Shown here in pieces: positions 44,062-53,641 of a stretch of DNA of 64,000 bases (position 1 is the stretch's first letter; each line of letters begins with the position of its first letter). The stretch spans positions 96,624 through 160,623 of the forward strand of contig NZ_JANQBA010000003.1 of assembly GCF_025490915.1 (NCBI RefSeq), read 5' to 3'. Below the pieces are notes generated by a model. It saw nothing but the letters and a program-made list of their open reading frames with translations, did not search any database and was not told the origin of the DNA. The DNA comes from Lacticaseibacillus parakribbianus (GTDB lineage Bacteria > Bacillota > Bacilli > Lactobacillales > Lactobacillaceae). The position numbers and the translations under genes are program-made.

Positions 44062-44144
44062 GCCACTCCTCCTTTTGGGTGCAAAGTTCGGCTAGGCACG
44101 GCCGGCTCGGCGCTGAACCGCAGTTCAGTGCTGAGCCAGCCGGC

Positions 44145-45290
44145 CTAACGCGCTTGCCGACGCCACCAGTGCAGCAGCCCGACCGTCCCGAGAATCAGCG
44201 CCACCGCCACCAGCGCCAGCGTCAAGGTCAGCGCCTGGGCCTTCAGGTAGGCGGTGCGGGTGGTCCAGGAGACGCGGCCATCGGCCAACACCCGCAGGTA
44301 GCGCCGCTGTTGCTGCCGCCCGGCCGAGCCGCTCAGGTGCAGGGTCAGGGCATAGACCCCCTGCGGCAGCCTGCGACCGCCCAGGGCCAGCGTGTAGGCG
44401 AAGGCGCTTTGCGGGGCGACCTTCATCCCCCGCGTCACTTGGCTCAGCGGCACGGTCAGGCGGTTGGCCGCCGTCAGCGTCGCCTTGACGCTCAGGCGCC
44501 GGATGAACTGCGGCCGCCAGTTAACCAGCTGCAGCCGCAGGTGCCGCGGCGTCTGGGTGACCGGCGACCCCACGGTGAGGTGCAGGCCGGCCGCAAGCGG
44601 TCGCCCGGTCAAAAGCCAGCCGATGCGGTAGCGAACGCGGCTGGCCACCGCGCCGGGGCCGGCAGCCGCCGGACCGGTGAGCTGAATCGCCATCGCCTTG
44701 GTGCCGGCAAAAAGCGTCCGCTGCGCCGGCACGGTGAACACCACCTGGCGGGTCTCATGCGCCGCCAGCCGAACGGTTCGCGGGTAGCGGACCAGCCGGC
44801 TGCCCGGCTTGGTCAACAGCGCATCGCGCTTTGCGGCCGGCACGTAGGCGACCACCCCTTGCGGCCCGGTCACCGCGTCCAACAGCGCCACGTGGATCAC
44901 CTGCGGCGTTTTGGCGGTGTTGGCCAGCATGACCGCCACCCGCCGCTCGGTGGCGGTGCGAAGCCGCAGGTCGAAGTAGCCGGCGCTTGCGGGAACGCGG
45001 TTGTCCGTCGGCATCACCGGCCGCACCATGAAGCTGGCGGCTTGGACCGGCGCGGCGCGAAGTCCGACTACGGCCAGCGCCACCGCCGCGAGGCCGACCG
45101 CCACCCGTGCGGCCAGCGATTGCCGCCTGCTTGGGGTCGAACGGCGCGGCCGCCTGCCCAGGGCGATGCGACACCGCGTCTCATCCGTGACCGCACGGCA
45201 CGGCCACATGCGCGTGACCGCACGGCACGGTACCATACGCGTGGCGAGGCGGCGCCACCCCGTGCCCGTGGCCGGGCGGCGCGGCATCAT
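44145..45290 (-). CDS. WxL-interacting protein (DUF916-like), second copy
   Basis: A 381-residue protein related to the preceding gene: extracellular DUF916/DUF3324-like domains (about 85-335) and a C-terminal transmembrane helix (about 350-373) with basic tail. The ATG at 45290 overlaps the previous stop by ATGA. This start gives an unusually long Arg-rich N-terminus of about 58 residues before the signal hydrophobic core (LAARVAVGLAAVALAVVG); a later start would give a normal signal peptide, but I see no clear ribosome binding site for one. Confidence 0.78.
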   Translation of the reverse strand: MMPRRPATGTGWRRLATRMVPCRAVTRMWPCRAVTDETRCRIALGRRPRRSTPSRRQSLAARVAVGLAAVALAVVGLRAAPVQAASFMVRPVMPTDNRVPASAGYFDLRLRTATERRVAVMLANTAKTPQVIHVALLDAVTGPQGVVAYVPAAKRDALLTKPGSRLVRYPRTVRLAAHETRQVVFTVPAQRTLFAGTKAMAIQLTGPAAAGPGAVASRVRYRIGWLLTGRPLAAGLHLTVGSPVTQTPRHLRLQLVNWRPQFIRRLSVKATLTAANRLTVPLSQVTRGMKVAPQSAFAYTLALGGRRLPQGVYALTLHLSGSAGRQQQRRYLRVLADGRVSWTTRTAYLKAQALTLTLALVAVALILGTVGLLHWWRRQAR

Positions 45291-46342
45291 GCGCGTGGCC
45301 GCACCGCCAGCATCCAGATCAGGCTGCCGAGTGCGACCAGCCACAAGGCCCCGGTGGCGTAGGCGACCGGCACCCACTTGTTCTTGGGCTTTTGGGCCGC
45401 CTTCGCGTTGATTGCCGCCGCCTTTTTGGCCGCGACGCGAAACTGCCGGTTGAAGTTCAATGTCATCGGGAAGCGATTGCCGTAGTTTTGGCCCTTGATG
45501 GTGACCGCGACCTTGTAGGTGCCGGGCTTCATCGTGTTGTAGTTCCAGGAAATCGGAATTTTCAGGGTGGAGCTTGGCGCGATCATCACCCCGGTTTTGC
45601 TGTAGACGCGCGTGATGTCGCGGCTGCCGACCAGGGAGACCTTGGCGAGGATGCTCACCTGCCGCATCGCCATGGCGGCGGTGTTTTGGATGTTGATGCC
45701 CATCGCCGGGTGGCGGTTGGCCAAGAACGGCTCGGTGTTCTGGTAGCGCAGCTTCGGGAAGGTCTGGCGAAAGTCGGTGCCGCGCAGCAACACCCCGACG
45801 GAGTAAGCGTACTTGGCGCCGACCGCGTTACGCGACTTGGCCTTGTTGGCGATGGCCTCGCTGAAGTGCCAGTCGCCGTAGATCATGCCGGCGTAGGGCT
45901 TTTGGGGCATGGTGATGGTCACCGACAGCGTCTTGGCTCGCCTGGGACCCAGCGTCACGGTGGCTTGGCCGCGCGGCTGCTTGGCCAGCGTCGTGAATGG
46001 GTGCTTCAGGCTGACGTCGGGCTTGGCCGCCTCGCTTGCAAAAACGATGCCGCCGCCGGTTTGGGTCACCGCGTTGCCCAACCCGCTTTTGACCTTGATC
46101 GTCTTGTTGGTGAAGTTTTGAATCCGCAACTGAAGCGTCTGGGTCTGCCCCGGCGCCAGCTTCAGGTCGTAAAAGTTCTCCGCCATGTTGACCTGGGCCT
46201 CCGGCAGCACCGGCTGCACCTCGTAATCGTTGGTCCCCGCGCCGCTGGCGGCGTTGACCTTGGTGGTGTTGGCGGTGGCCCAGGCGGCCCAGGCGCCAAG
46301 CAGCGCAACCGCCGCGATGGCTAATCTGTGTTTCAATCCCAT
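45287..46342 (-). CDS. WxL-interacting protein (DUF916/DUF3324), first copy
   Basis: A 351-residue protein with signal peptide (about 1-30), a peptidoglycan-binding-type DUF916 domain (about 35-150, starting YEVQPVLPEAQVNMAENFYDL), a DUF3324 domain (about 160-300) and a C-terminal membrane helix (about 325-347). Such proteins bridge WxL proteins and the cell surface. AAAGGA precedes the ATG at 46342, 14 nt after the large surface-protein gene; the longer frame inside that gene is rejected. Confidence 0.9.
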   Translation of the reverse strand: MGLKHRLAIAAVALLGAWAAWATANTTKVNAASGAGTNDYEVQPVLPEAQVNMAENFYDLKLAPGQTQTLQLRIQNFTNKTIKVKSGLGNAVTQTGGGIVFASEAAKPDVSLKHPFTTLAKQPRGQATVTLGPRRAKTLSVTITMPQKPYAGMIYGDWHFSEAIANKAKSRNAVGAKYAYSVGVLLRGTDFRQTFPKLRYQNTEPFLANRHPAMGINIQNTAAMAMRQVSILAKVSLVGSRDITRVYSKTGVMIAPSSTLKIPISWNYNTMKPGTYKVAVTIKGQNYGNRFPMTLNFNRQFRVAAKKAAAINAKAAQKPKNKWVPVAYATGALWLVALGSLIWMLAVRPRA

Positions 46343-46356
46343 CGGTCCTTTCCTTT

Positions 46357-49300
46357 CTATGGTAGGCTCGAGGCCGTCCAGGTCACCGTGGTGCGGTAAT
46401 GCCCCAGGTGACGCGCGGTGGTGGCCGGCACGTGCAGGCCGACGCTTTGACCGCCGCTGGTCGCGTCGCCGAAGTTCAGGCGCCACGCCCGGGTGGTCGG
46501 CGCTGTGGTCGCGGTGGCCGCGGCCTCAGGCGTCAGCTGGGCCTGCACAATGGTTTGCGGTGCGGTGGTCGGCGTCAGCGTGAACGCGGCGGTTGTGGTG
46601 AAGGTGTAGGCGCTACTGCCGCCGCCTTCGCTGCCGGCGGCCTGAACGTTCAGGTTCTTGAACCACAGCTTCGCGTCCGTCAGCTCGTGGTCGCCGTTTT
46701 GAAACTGGCCGTCCTCTTGAACGCTGACGGCCCAGCCGGCCACGCCGGTGCGGTCGATCACGCTGATCCCGAAGGGCAGCGGCTGCCCGGTGGTCGCCGA
46801 GTGCGTCCCCAGCTGGTAGTTCGCGTCCGTCTGATCCGGGGCGAAGGTCCCAAATTCGATGGTCGGATCCGGGTTGAGCTCGAAGAACGGCAGGTCAAAG
46901 ACATAAGTCAACGTCTGGGCGGTCGCGGCGAAGCGCGGATCCGGCGGGTTGGCGGCGTCGTATGGGTCAAGCGCCGTGGCCAAAGTCGGATCCATGGTCG
47001 ACCCCCACAGCGTCAGCCCGGAATGTTGCCCGGGCAGGTTCGCGCCGGTGGCGGCCGAACTTAGCGGCGCGTCGATGGGGCCGCTGAACGTCTGGGTTCG
47101 CATGACCGCCCCGGTGGCGCGGTCCAGGTCCTGCACGGTGATGGTGCCGGTCTTGGGCTCTGCCTGGTCGGCGAAAAGCAAGCGGCCATCGGCACCCAGC
47201 TGGAGCACCCCGTCGCTTGAGGCGGTGGCCCAGACCGAGTCGCCGGCCAGGCGAACCGCCGTCACGCCTTGGGTGGCCGACCACTGCAGCTCGTAGTCGG
47301 CGGCGTTGAGCAGGTAATCCCGCGGCGCCGTCTGCTCGCGAAGCGTCAGGATGCGGTCACCGCTGCCGCTGACCGTGCTACCGGCCAGCCCGTCGGCATC
47401 GGTGGCCGGCAGGGTCACCGCCGCCTGAGCGGCCGTCGCGTTGCCCAGCGTGAAGATGGCACCGGGCAAAACCTTAGTGGCATCCTCCGCGGCGGTTTTT
47501 TGGACCGTCACGGTCAACTGACTGTCGCGGAAGGTCAGGGTGTGATCGGCGTTGACGCTGACCACGCCGTCGCTTGAGGTGGTCCCCCAGCGACCATCGG
47601 TGCCGCTGACCAAAACGGCCCCGGCGCTGCTGGACCACTGCACCAAGTAGCTATTCGGGTTCAACGCGTAGCCGCTCGGGGCGGTGACTTCGGTCAACAC
47701 CATGGTGCGGCTGAGGTCGCCGGTGACGGTGGTGCTGGTCAACCCGTCGGCCCCGGTCGCCGCGGTGGTCACGGCCGGGCTCATGGTGTCGGCCGTCGTG
47801 TTGGTGACGCTGAAGGTCGCCCCGGCCAGGGATGCCGCCGCCGCGGCGCTGGCCCCGGACTCAAGGTCACCGGCGGCGGCTGAGGTCGCAATCGTGCCGG
47901 CTGCCGCCGTTGCTTTCGCGGCAGCGGTCGCCGCCGCCGGGCCCGTCAAGGTCGCGGCCAGCCCGGTTGCGCCGGTCAAGGAGGCGACCGGGCCCGTTGC
48001 CCCAGTCAAGGATACGGCCGGGCCCTTTACGGTCGCCGGCATCGCGGTTCTCGCCAGTGCGGCCGTGCTTCTCGCCGGCCCGGTCTGGCCCGTCGTGCCA
48101 TCGCCGATCGGCAGCGACGGGTTGGCCGGGTGCAGGATCGGGTACTTGGTGACCTGCGGATCCGCCGCAATTTTGTGAATCGTCAGCGCCAGCCGGCGGT
48201 CGCGAAAGACCAAGACGTGCGACTCGACGCTCACCACGCCGTCTTGCGTGGTGTCGGCCCAGGCGCTTTCGCCGGCCTGGCGAACCGCGGTGACCCCGGT
48301 CGCCTGCGACCATTGCACCTCGTAGGCGGTCGCGTTGGCCGCGTAGCCCGTCGGCGCCGTCGCCTCGCTCAGCGTCAGGATGCGATCGCCGCTGCCGGTG
48401 ACCGCGACGCGGGTCACCCCGTCTGCGGTGGTCGCCGCCGTCTGCGTGGAAGCGGCGGTGTCATCGGTGTTGCCGACGGTGAAGGTGGCCCCGGCCAGGG
48501 TTTGGCTGGCGTCGGTCACAGCCACCTTGCGAATCGTCACGGCCAGCTTGCGGTCGCGAACCACCAGCACCTGGTTTTTGACGCTCACCGCGCCGTCGGC
48601 AACGGTGGTGCCCCAGCTGCCGCCGGCCTCGCGAACCTGGGTGGCGCCGGAAGCGGCCGACCACTGCACCTCGTAGCTGGTCGGATTGGCCGCATAGCCC
48701 TCCGGCGCCTTGGTCTCGCTGACGGTCAGCGTCCGGGTGCCGCTGCCGGTAGCCGCGACGCTGGTCAGGCCGGCGTCATCCGTCGCCGGCGTGGTGACGG
48801 CCGCAGTCGCGTTCGTCGTCGTGTCGGCCACGCTGAAGGTGGCCCCGGCCAGCGGCTTGGTGTCGTCTTCGGCCGCGACTTTTTGAATCTTCAGTCCCGG
48901 CTGGCTGTCGCGGAAAACCAGCGTCCGGTTAGCGATGCTCAAAGCGCCGTCGCTGGAGACACTGCCCCAGTCGGCGTCACCGGCCAGCCGCACCCCGGCG
49001 GCCCCGAGGACCGCCGACCACTGCACCTCGTAGGTGTTGGGGTTGAGCGCGTAACCGCTCGGCGCCGTGGTTTCCTTCAGGCTCAGGGTTCGCAGACCGC
49101 TGGCCGTGATCGGCACGTTGGCCAGGCCGGCCGCATCCGTCGCCGGCAGGCTCAGCGCCTGGGGGCTGGTCGCGTCGGTGACGTCGCTCACGGCAAACTT
49201 GGCGCCGGCCAGCCCCAGCGTCTCATCGGTCGCCGCCACCTTTTGGAGCTTCAGGGCCTCGGTCGGCGCGATGATGTCGCCGGTCGGCGTGAAGGTCCAG

Positions 49301-50976
49301 GTGTCGTTGATCAGGTAGTCGCCGTCCTTGATGTCGTACAGGTGCAGCTTGTAGCCGTTCTTGCCGGCACCGGCGCCGACCTGGATCGGCAGGTAAAAAC
49401 GCAGCTCCCCCTGCGTCGGCATCGCGATGCTCAGCAGGTTGGTGTCCTTGTTGTAGGTGAGCGTCGCCGGAATTGGGTCATCCGCCCCGCCGCGGTAGCT
49501 AACCTGGAAGTTCCCGGTCAGCGTCTGAACGCTGCCAGTGGTGGTCAGCTGGGCGTCGGTGAAGGTGTAGGTGTTGTTGTTGTAATCCTTGATTTTTAAG
49601 TTGGCGAAGGCGGCCAGGTCGAGGGTCAGCCCTGGCGACAGCTGCAGATGCACGTCGCCGTTGGCACCGCCGATGCCGGCGTAGTAAAACGCCAGGTACA
49701 GGCGGCCGCCGACCGCGTAGGCCTCGGGGGCGGTCATGACCGCATCCCCGTACCACCACTCGGCGTCTTCGTTGGCCGGGTCCTTGGTCAGGTAAGTGTC
49801 GCTTTCAAGCGTCCCCACCGCCCCACCGACATGGGTCCAGGTCGCGGTGGCAGCCGCCGCCGTGCCGTCGGCCAGGGTCGGCAAAATGCTGTAGGTGGCC
49901 GGTGGGTTGGCCACCGAATTGATGGCCAGCGGCACGTAGCCCTGGTAATCACCGCTTTGGTTCACGGTGACGGTCAAGATTTGCTGGCCGCTGCGGTCCG
50001 TCGTCAGCTTGACGCTGGCGCCGGTGCGGTTGGTCAGCGTCGTGCCATCCGCCGACAGGCTCACGCTGCCGGCACCGTAGTAGTCCTGCCACCGCGTGGC
50101 CAGAAACGTCAGATCCAGCTTGAACTTGCCCAGCTTGAGGGTGACCGGTTGGCTGGGGTCGGTGGTGTTGATCAGGGTGAAGGCCAGCGAGGTTTCGTTG
50201 TCCCCGTAGATGGTCTGCCCCCCTTGGTCGATGGCGAACTTGGTCGCGGCGGTCGGCGCAGGCGCTGGTGCCGGGGCCCGGTTGGGTGCCTGCACCTGCC
50301 GCAGGGCCGGTTGGGTCACGGCCGCGACGGCGGCTTGGCTGGCCGGCGTCACCGCGGCGGCCGCATCGCTGGTCAAAATCAGCGCGTTGCCGGCCACCTG
50401 GCTGCTGGCAAGCACCGGCGTCAGGGTCACGCGGCGGGTCGCCGCGGTGACGGCAAAATCGCCGCTTACCGCCGCCGGCGCAGTGGCCGCGGCCACTGCG
50501 GCGGTGCTGGCCGTCGCCGCATCAGCGCCAGCAGCGTCAGCAGCGTCAGCAGTGGCCGTGTTGTCCGGGGCCGTCGCCGCCACCCGGCTCAGCGTGACCA
50601 CGGTGCGGTCGCGTTCGTCGGTGGTGACGGCCAGCTGCCGGTCGGCTGCCGTGATCGTCTGGGTCTTGGCATCGGCGGTGCCGGTGCCGGGCCACAGGCG
50701 CTTGGTGGCCGCCCAGTCCAGCGTCACGCCGGCCGGCAGGGTCACCTGGGCCGCATCCGCGGGGCTGAGCCGGTTGGTCAACGTCAGCGCCTTGGGCTGC
50801 CCCGCGGTGAAGCGGTCGCCACCAGTTTTGGCGGTCAGCGTCAGGCGGTCGGCGGTGGTTTCGCCAACCGCGGGTCGCGCCCAGATGCCGCTGACGGGAA
50901 TCAGGGTTCCCACCACAATTAAGGCGAGGCCGAGCAGCCGCAGCGTTTTGATTCCAATCGTGTTTAGCCTAGACAT
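46357..50976 (-). CDS. Giant surface protein with SpaA-like repeats and a degenerate WxL domain
   Basis: A 1539-residue secreted protein. Signal sequence about 1-38; an N-terminal adhesin-like region (about 40-560); five SpaA/Cna-B prealbumin-like repeats, each of the form KIQKVAAEDDTKPLAGATF...ETKAPEGYAANPTSYEVQW. The fourth repeat is interrupted by about 130 Ala/Thr/Gly-rich residues. The C-terminus (about 1360-1539) has a WxL-like domain, but the motifs read GWAVSV and YRTTVTWTASSLP, so the second W-x-L is W-T-A. No LPXTG is present. AGGAGG precedes the ATG. First gene of the cluster. Confidence 0.88.
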   Translation of the reverse strand: MSRLNTIGIKTLRLLGLALIVVGTLIPVSGIWARPAVGETTADRLTLTAKTGGDRFTAGQPKALTLTNRLSPADAAQVTLPAGVTLDWAATKRLWPGTGTADAKTQTITAADRQLAVTTDERDRTVVTLSRVAATAPDNTATADAADAAGADAATASTAAVAAATAPAAVSGDFAVTAATRRVTLTPVLASSQVAGNALILTSDAAAAVTPASQAAVAAVTQPALRQVQAPNRAPAPAPAPTAATKFAIDQGGQTIYGDNETSLAFTLINTTDPSQPVTLKLGKFKLDLTFLATRWQDYYGAGSVSLSADGTTLTNRTGASVKLTTDRSGQQILTVTVNQSGDYQGYVPLAINSVANPPATYSILPTLADGTAAAATATWTHVGGAVGTLESDTYLTKDPANEDAEWWYGDAVMTAPEAYAVGGRLYLAFYYAGIGGANGDVHLQLSPGLTLDLAAFANLKIKDYNNNTYTFTDAQLTTTGSVQTLTGNFQVSYRGGADDPIPATLTYNKDTNLLSIAMPTQGELRFYLPIQVGAGAGKNGYKLHLYDIKDGDYLINDTWTFTPTGDIIAPTEALKLQKVAATDETLGLAGAKFAVSDVTDATSPQALSLPATDAAGLANVPITASGLRTLSLKETTAPSGYALNPNTYEVQWSAVLGAAGVRLAGDADWGSVSSDGALSIANRTLVFRDSQPGLKIQKVAAEDDTKPLAGATFSVADTTTNATAAVTTPATDDAGLTSVAATGSGTRTLTVSETKAPEGYAANPTSYEVQWSAASGATQVREAGGSWGTTVADGAVSVKNQVLVVRDRKLAVTIRKVAVTDASQTLAGATFTVGNTDDTAASTQTAATTADGVTRVAVTGSGDRILTLSEATAPTGYAANATAYEVQWSQATGVTAVRQAGESAWADTTQDGVVSVESHVLVFRDRRLALTIHKIAADPQVTKYPILHPANPSLPIGDGTTGQTGPARSTAALARTAMPATVKGPAVSLTGATGPVASLTGATGLAATLTGPAAATAAAKATAAAGTIATSAAAGDLESGASAAAAASLAGATFSVTNTTADTMSPAVTTAATGADGLTSTTVTGDLSRTMVLTEVTAPSGYALNPNSYLVQWSSSAGAVLVSGTDGRWGTTSSDGVVSVNADHTLTFRDSQLTVTVQKTAAEDATKVLPGAIFTLGNATAAQAAVTLPATDADGLAGSTVSGSGDRILTLREQTAPRDYLLNAADYELQWSATQGVTAVRLAGDSVWATASSDGVLQLGADGRLLFADQAEPKTGTITVQDLDRATGAVMRTQTFSGPIDAPLSSAATGANLPGQHSGLTLWGSTMDPTLATALDPYDAANPPDPRFAATAQTLTYVFDLPFFELNPDPTIEFGTFAPDQTDANYQLGTHSATTGQPLPFGISVIDRTGVAGWAVSVQEDGQFQNGDHELTDAKLWFKNLNVQAAGSEGGGSSAYTFTTTAAFTLTPTTAPQTIVQAQLTPEAAATATTAPTTRAWRLNFGDATSGGQSVGLHVPATTARHLGHYRTTVTWTASSLP

Positions 50977-51311
50977 GCCAACGGCCTCCTCCTGACAAGT
51001 TTTGAGGGACGCAAAAAGGTGAGATCATCGTGTGATGTCCCACAAAAAGTCCCCCGGCTTCATCGCCATTTAATCACGGGCAGTTCACGTGAGCAACCAA
51101 TTCCCGTTGCGCGACGCCGGGTCGCACCGGCCCGGGCGGCGGGTTTTGAAAATCAGGGGGTTATTCAAATATTTAATTCGATTTTTGCCGCCGGCGCCAA
51201 CGGGCCGGCGTTGGTCAACGGCCGTTCGCCCAGTGGCCGGCATTCGGCGACCGCTTTTTTGAAAAAGGGTCTTGGAATAGGCGCCGAGGCCCAAGTTTTA
51301 CACGGGCCGCC
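50977..51311 (-). promoter_or_regulatory. Promoter region of the WxL cluster
   Basis: 335 nt between the Rgg-like gene and the cluster. An AT-rich tract around 51148-51185 is the likely promoter, but I cannot fix the -35 and -10. Near the start, GGGAC (51006-51010 side) pairs with GTCCC (51050 side) around ATCA-tcgtg-TGAT, giving a leader hairpin. Confidence 0.45.
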
Positions 51312-52214
51312 TCACGGACGCCCGAACCAGGCGTCAAGCGCCGCCACCTGCCGCCGGACCTCGTCTGCGTTGTCCGGCGTTGCCGCGGCGGCCACCACGG
51401 TTTGCACGGCCGCCACCGGCGCCAGCGCCGCGGCCTCGCCGGTGCGGTGATACGCCGCGTAGGCATTGTAGACCTGCCGCATCAGGGCCGGAAAGACGTA
51501 GCGTTCGGACATCGGCATCGCGTTGAACTGGTCCAACAGCTGCGCGAAGGCCGCGGCGTCTTGGGCCGCGATCACCGTCGCGAAGCTTTGCTGCAGCAGC
51601 TCCTGCTGGGCGGGGATGCTGGTGCTGCCCTGGCCCAGCCACGTGTTGTTTTGCACCGTGTAGAGGTAGCGCGTCACCATCCGCAACAGCGTCTTGATGT
51701 CTAGAATCTGCAGGATGTTGTGCAAAAGCGCGACGTCGTTGGCGAACCAGGTGTCCATCGCGTCGAGGTAGGCGACAAGCTCGGCCAGGGCCGCGTTGGG
51801 TTGGGCGATGTCCTTGCCGTTTTCCAGGTAAATCGCCAGGGCGTCGGCGACCAGGCCGCTCAGCCGCTCGTTGGGGTAGCCGTACTTGGCAAACAGCTCC
51901 CGGCACAGCGCCGCCGCCTGGTGCAGCGGTGCGGGGTCTTGCGCCACCCAGCCGGCGTTGAGCAGGCCGTTGACTTTGGCGGTCAGCTTGCCGGCGTCGC
52001 GGCCGTTGAGCCCGTTGTAAAGCATCGCCCATTCCGGCAGCGAGATGTTCAGGCGCTTGGTCAACTCGTACAGGTTGGTCGACGCGGTGTCGATGCCGCC
52101 GTCCTCAAACCGCGCGTAGTTGGACCGCGACATCAGACCGGTGTACATCCACTTGGCCGGGTAGCCGCGCTTTTGGCGAATCTGCCGCACGGCCGGGCCG
52201 ATTTTGATTTCCAT
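51312..52214 (-). CDS. Rgg/GadR/MutR-family regulator
   Basis: A 300-residue regulator with an N-terminal Xre-type helix-turn-helix (about 5-65; MYTGLMSRSNYARFEDGG) and an all-helical C-terminal repeat domain that in this family binds short peptides. GGAGGGG precedes the ATG at 52214. It lies directly upstream of the WxL cluster in the same direction. In enterococci an Rgg-like protein (ElrR) activates a WxL operon, so a parallel role is inferred here. Confidence 0.85.
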   Translation of the reverse strand: MEIKIGPAVRQIRQKRGYPAKWMYTGLMSRSNYARFEDGGIDTASTNLYELTKRLNISLPEWAMLYNGLNGRDAGKLTAKVNGLLNAGWVAQDPAPLHQAAALCRELFAKYGYPNERLSGLVADALAIYLENGKDIAQPNAALAELVAYLDAMDTWFANDVALLHNILQILDIKTLLRMVTRYLYTVQNNTWLGQGSTSIPAQQELLQQSFATVIAAQDAAAFAQLLDQFNAMPMSERYVFPALMRQVYNAYAAYHRTGEAAALAPVAAVQTVVAAAATPDNADEVRRQVAALDAWFGRP

Positions 52215-52314
52215 GTGCTCCCCTCCATTCGCCCTAAGGTTACGGGGCGAATGAAGGCTTGTCAATCGCCATCGCTTGGCTCACGCGCCGCAACCGCGGC
52301 CGAACGCCGCCAAC

Positions 52315-52342
52315 TTGGCACCGCTATCAAAACGGGTATAAT
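52315..52342 (+). promoter_or_regulatory. Promoter of the oxidoreductase gene
   Basis: TTGGCA (52315-52320), 16-nt spacer, TATAAT (52337-52342). Confidence 0.75.
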
Positions 52343-52375
52343 GGAATTCAGATTCTTGCAAAGAAGGTAATCTCA

Positions 52376-53338
52376 ATGACTGAACTCAATTGGGGCATCA
52401 TCGGGCTGGGCAGCATCGCGCGGCAGTTCGTCACCACCGCCAAGGCCAACGTCTTGGGCGTCGCCACCGGCCACGATCCGGCCCGGGCCCGGGCCTTCGC
52501 CGCCGAGTATGGCATCCCCCACGCCTACGCCGGCCTCGCCGCGATGTGCGACGACCCGGCGATCGACGCCATCTACGTCGCCAACACCCACAACTTCCAC
52601 TACCCGAACATCAAGACGGCGCTGACCGCCGGCAAGCACGTGCTGGCGGAAAAAGCGATCACGCTCAATGCGGCGCAGCTGGGCGAGCTGGTCGCCCTAG
52701 CCGCCTCCCGCCACCTGATTTTGATGGAGGCCCAAACCACCTACCACCTGCCGCTGTACCCGGCGCTGGCCGCCTTTCGCAAGGCCCATCACGTCGGCCG
52801 GCTCAAGGCCATCCAGGCCTCGATCGGCGAGCGGGTGCCGGTCGACTTGCACGGCCGCTTCTACGACCCCAAGCTGGCCGGCGGGGCGCTTTTGGACATG
52901 GGCGTCTACCCGCTGAGCCTGATTCGCGCCTTGATGACCGCCACCCCGCAGCTCACCGCGTCGCAGGTGGAGATGAGCGACACCGGTGTCGACTTGGACG
53001 AGTCGTTCCTGCTGAACAACGCCAACCGCGAGCAAGCCAGCTTTCACGCGACGCTGCTGGCGCGGCTGCCCAACCGCGCGATTGCGACCTACGAGAACGG
53101 CTACTTCCTGTTCGATAACGCCAACCGCACGGACTCGGCAACCTACTACCCGCTGGCCGGCGAGCCCGAAGTGATTCAGGCCGGCGACGCCAAGCTGGCC
53201 ATGGCCTACGAGGTCCAAGACATGCAACAGGCCGTCGCCACCGGCGAGAACCCGACCTTGGCCTGGACGGTCGACACGATGGCGATCATGACCGCCGCCC
53301 GGAAGGCCTGGGGGATGCGCTACCCAGCCGAGGACTGA
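52376..53338 (+). CDS. Gfo/Idh/MocA-family oxidoreductase
   Basis: A 320-residue NAD(P)-dependent dehydrogenase-like protein. Rossmann motif GIIGLGSIA lies at residues 7-15, the conserved family motif appears as AEKAITL instead of EKP, and GGALLDMGVYPLSL marks the C-terminal domain. Members act on sugars, inositols or dihydrodiols; substrate not visible. GAAGG precedes the ATG at 52376. The TGA stop is directly followed by the R3 repeats. Confidence 0.88.
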   Translation: MTELNWGIIGLGSIARQFVTTAKANVLGVATGHDPARARAFAAEYGIPHAYAGLAAMCDDPAIDAIYVANTHNFHYPNIKTALTAGKHVLAEKAITLNAAQLGELVALAASRHLILMEAQTTYHLPLYPALAAFRKAHHVGRLKAIQASIGERVPVDLHGRFYDPKLAGGALLDMGVYPLSLIRALMTATPQLTASQVEMSDTGVDLDESFLLNNANREQASFHATLLARLPNRAIATYENGYFLFDNANRTDSATYYPLAGEPEVIQAGDAKLAMAYEVQDMQQAVATGENPTLAWTVDTMAIMTAARKAWGMRYPAED

Positions 53339-53545
53339 GCCCGGACCGGGTGGCCGTCACGGCGGCGGCGACTAGAGCCTCGGCCCGGTCGCATTCACGG
53401 CAAGCCAAGGCCCGAGCCCGACCGGTTCGCCGTCACGGCGGCGGCGACTAGAGCCTCGGCCCGGTCGCATTCACGGCAAGCCAAGGCCCGAGCCCGACCG
53501 GTTCGCAGTCACGGCAGCGGCGACTAGAGCCTCGGCCCGGTCACA
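53337..53545 (+). repeat. R3 tandem repeat, three 76-nt units
   Basis: The block ACTAGAGCCTCGGCCCGGTC recurs at 53371, 53447 and 53523, exactly 76 nt apart. Units one and two are almost identical; the third is slightly diverged and shorter. GACCGG and CCGGTC within each unit can pair. It starts at the stop codon of the oxidoreductase gene. Confidence 0.9.
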
Positions 53546-53557
53546 ATTCACGGCAAC

Positions 53558-53604
53558 AAAAAAACGGCGGTGGTCTGCGCAAAGCGCAGGTCACTGCCGT
53601 TTTA
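53558..53604 (-). terminator. Terminator of the surface-protein operon
   Basis: ACGGC-GTG-CTGCGC pairs with GCGCAG-CAC-GCCGT around AAA, with seven T residues on the minus strand and TTTT on the plus strand. It can serve both convergent units. Confidence 0.88.
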
Positions 53605-53641
53605 GTTTAGGGGTAAGCTTGAGAATCGTGAAGCAGGTGGA

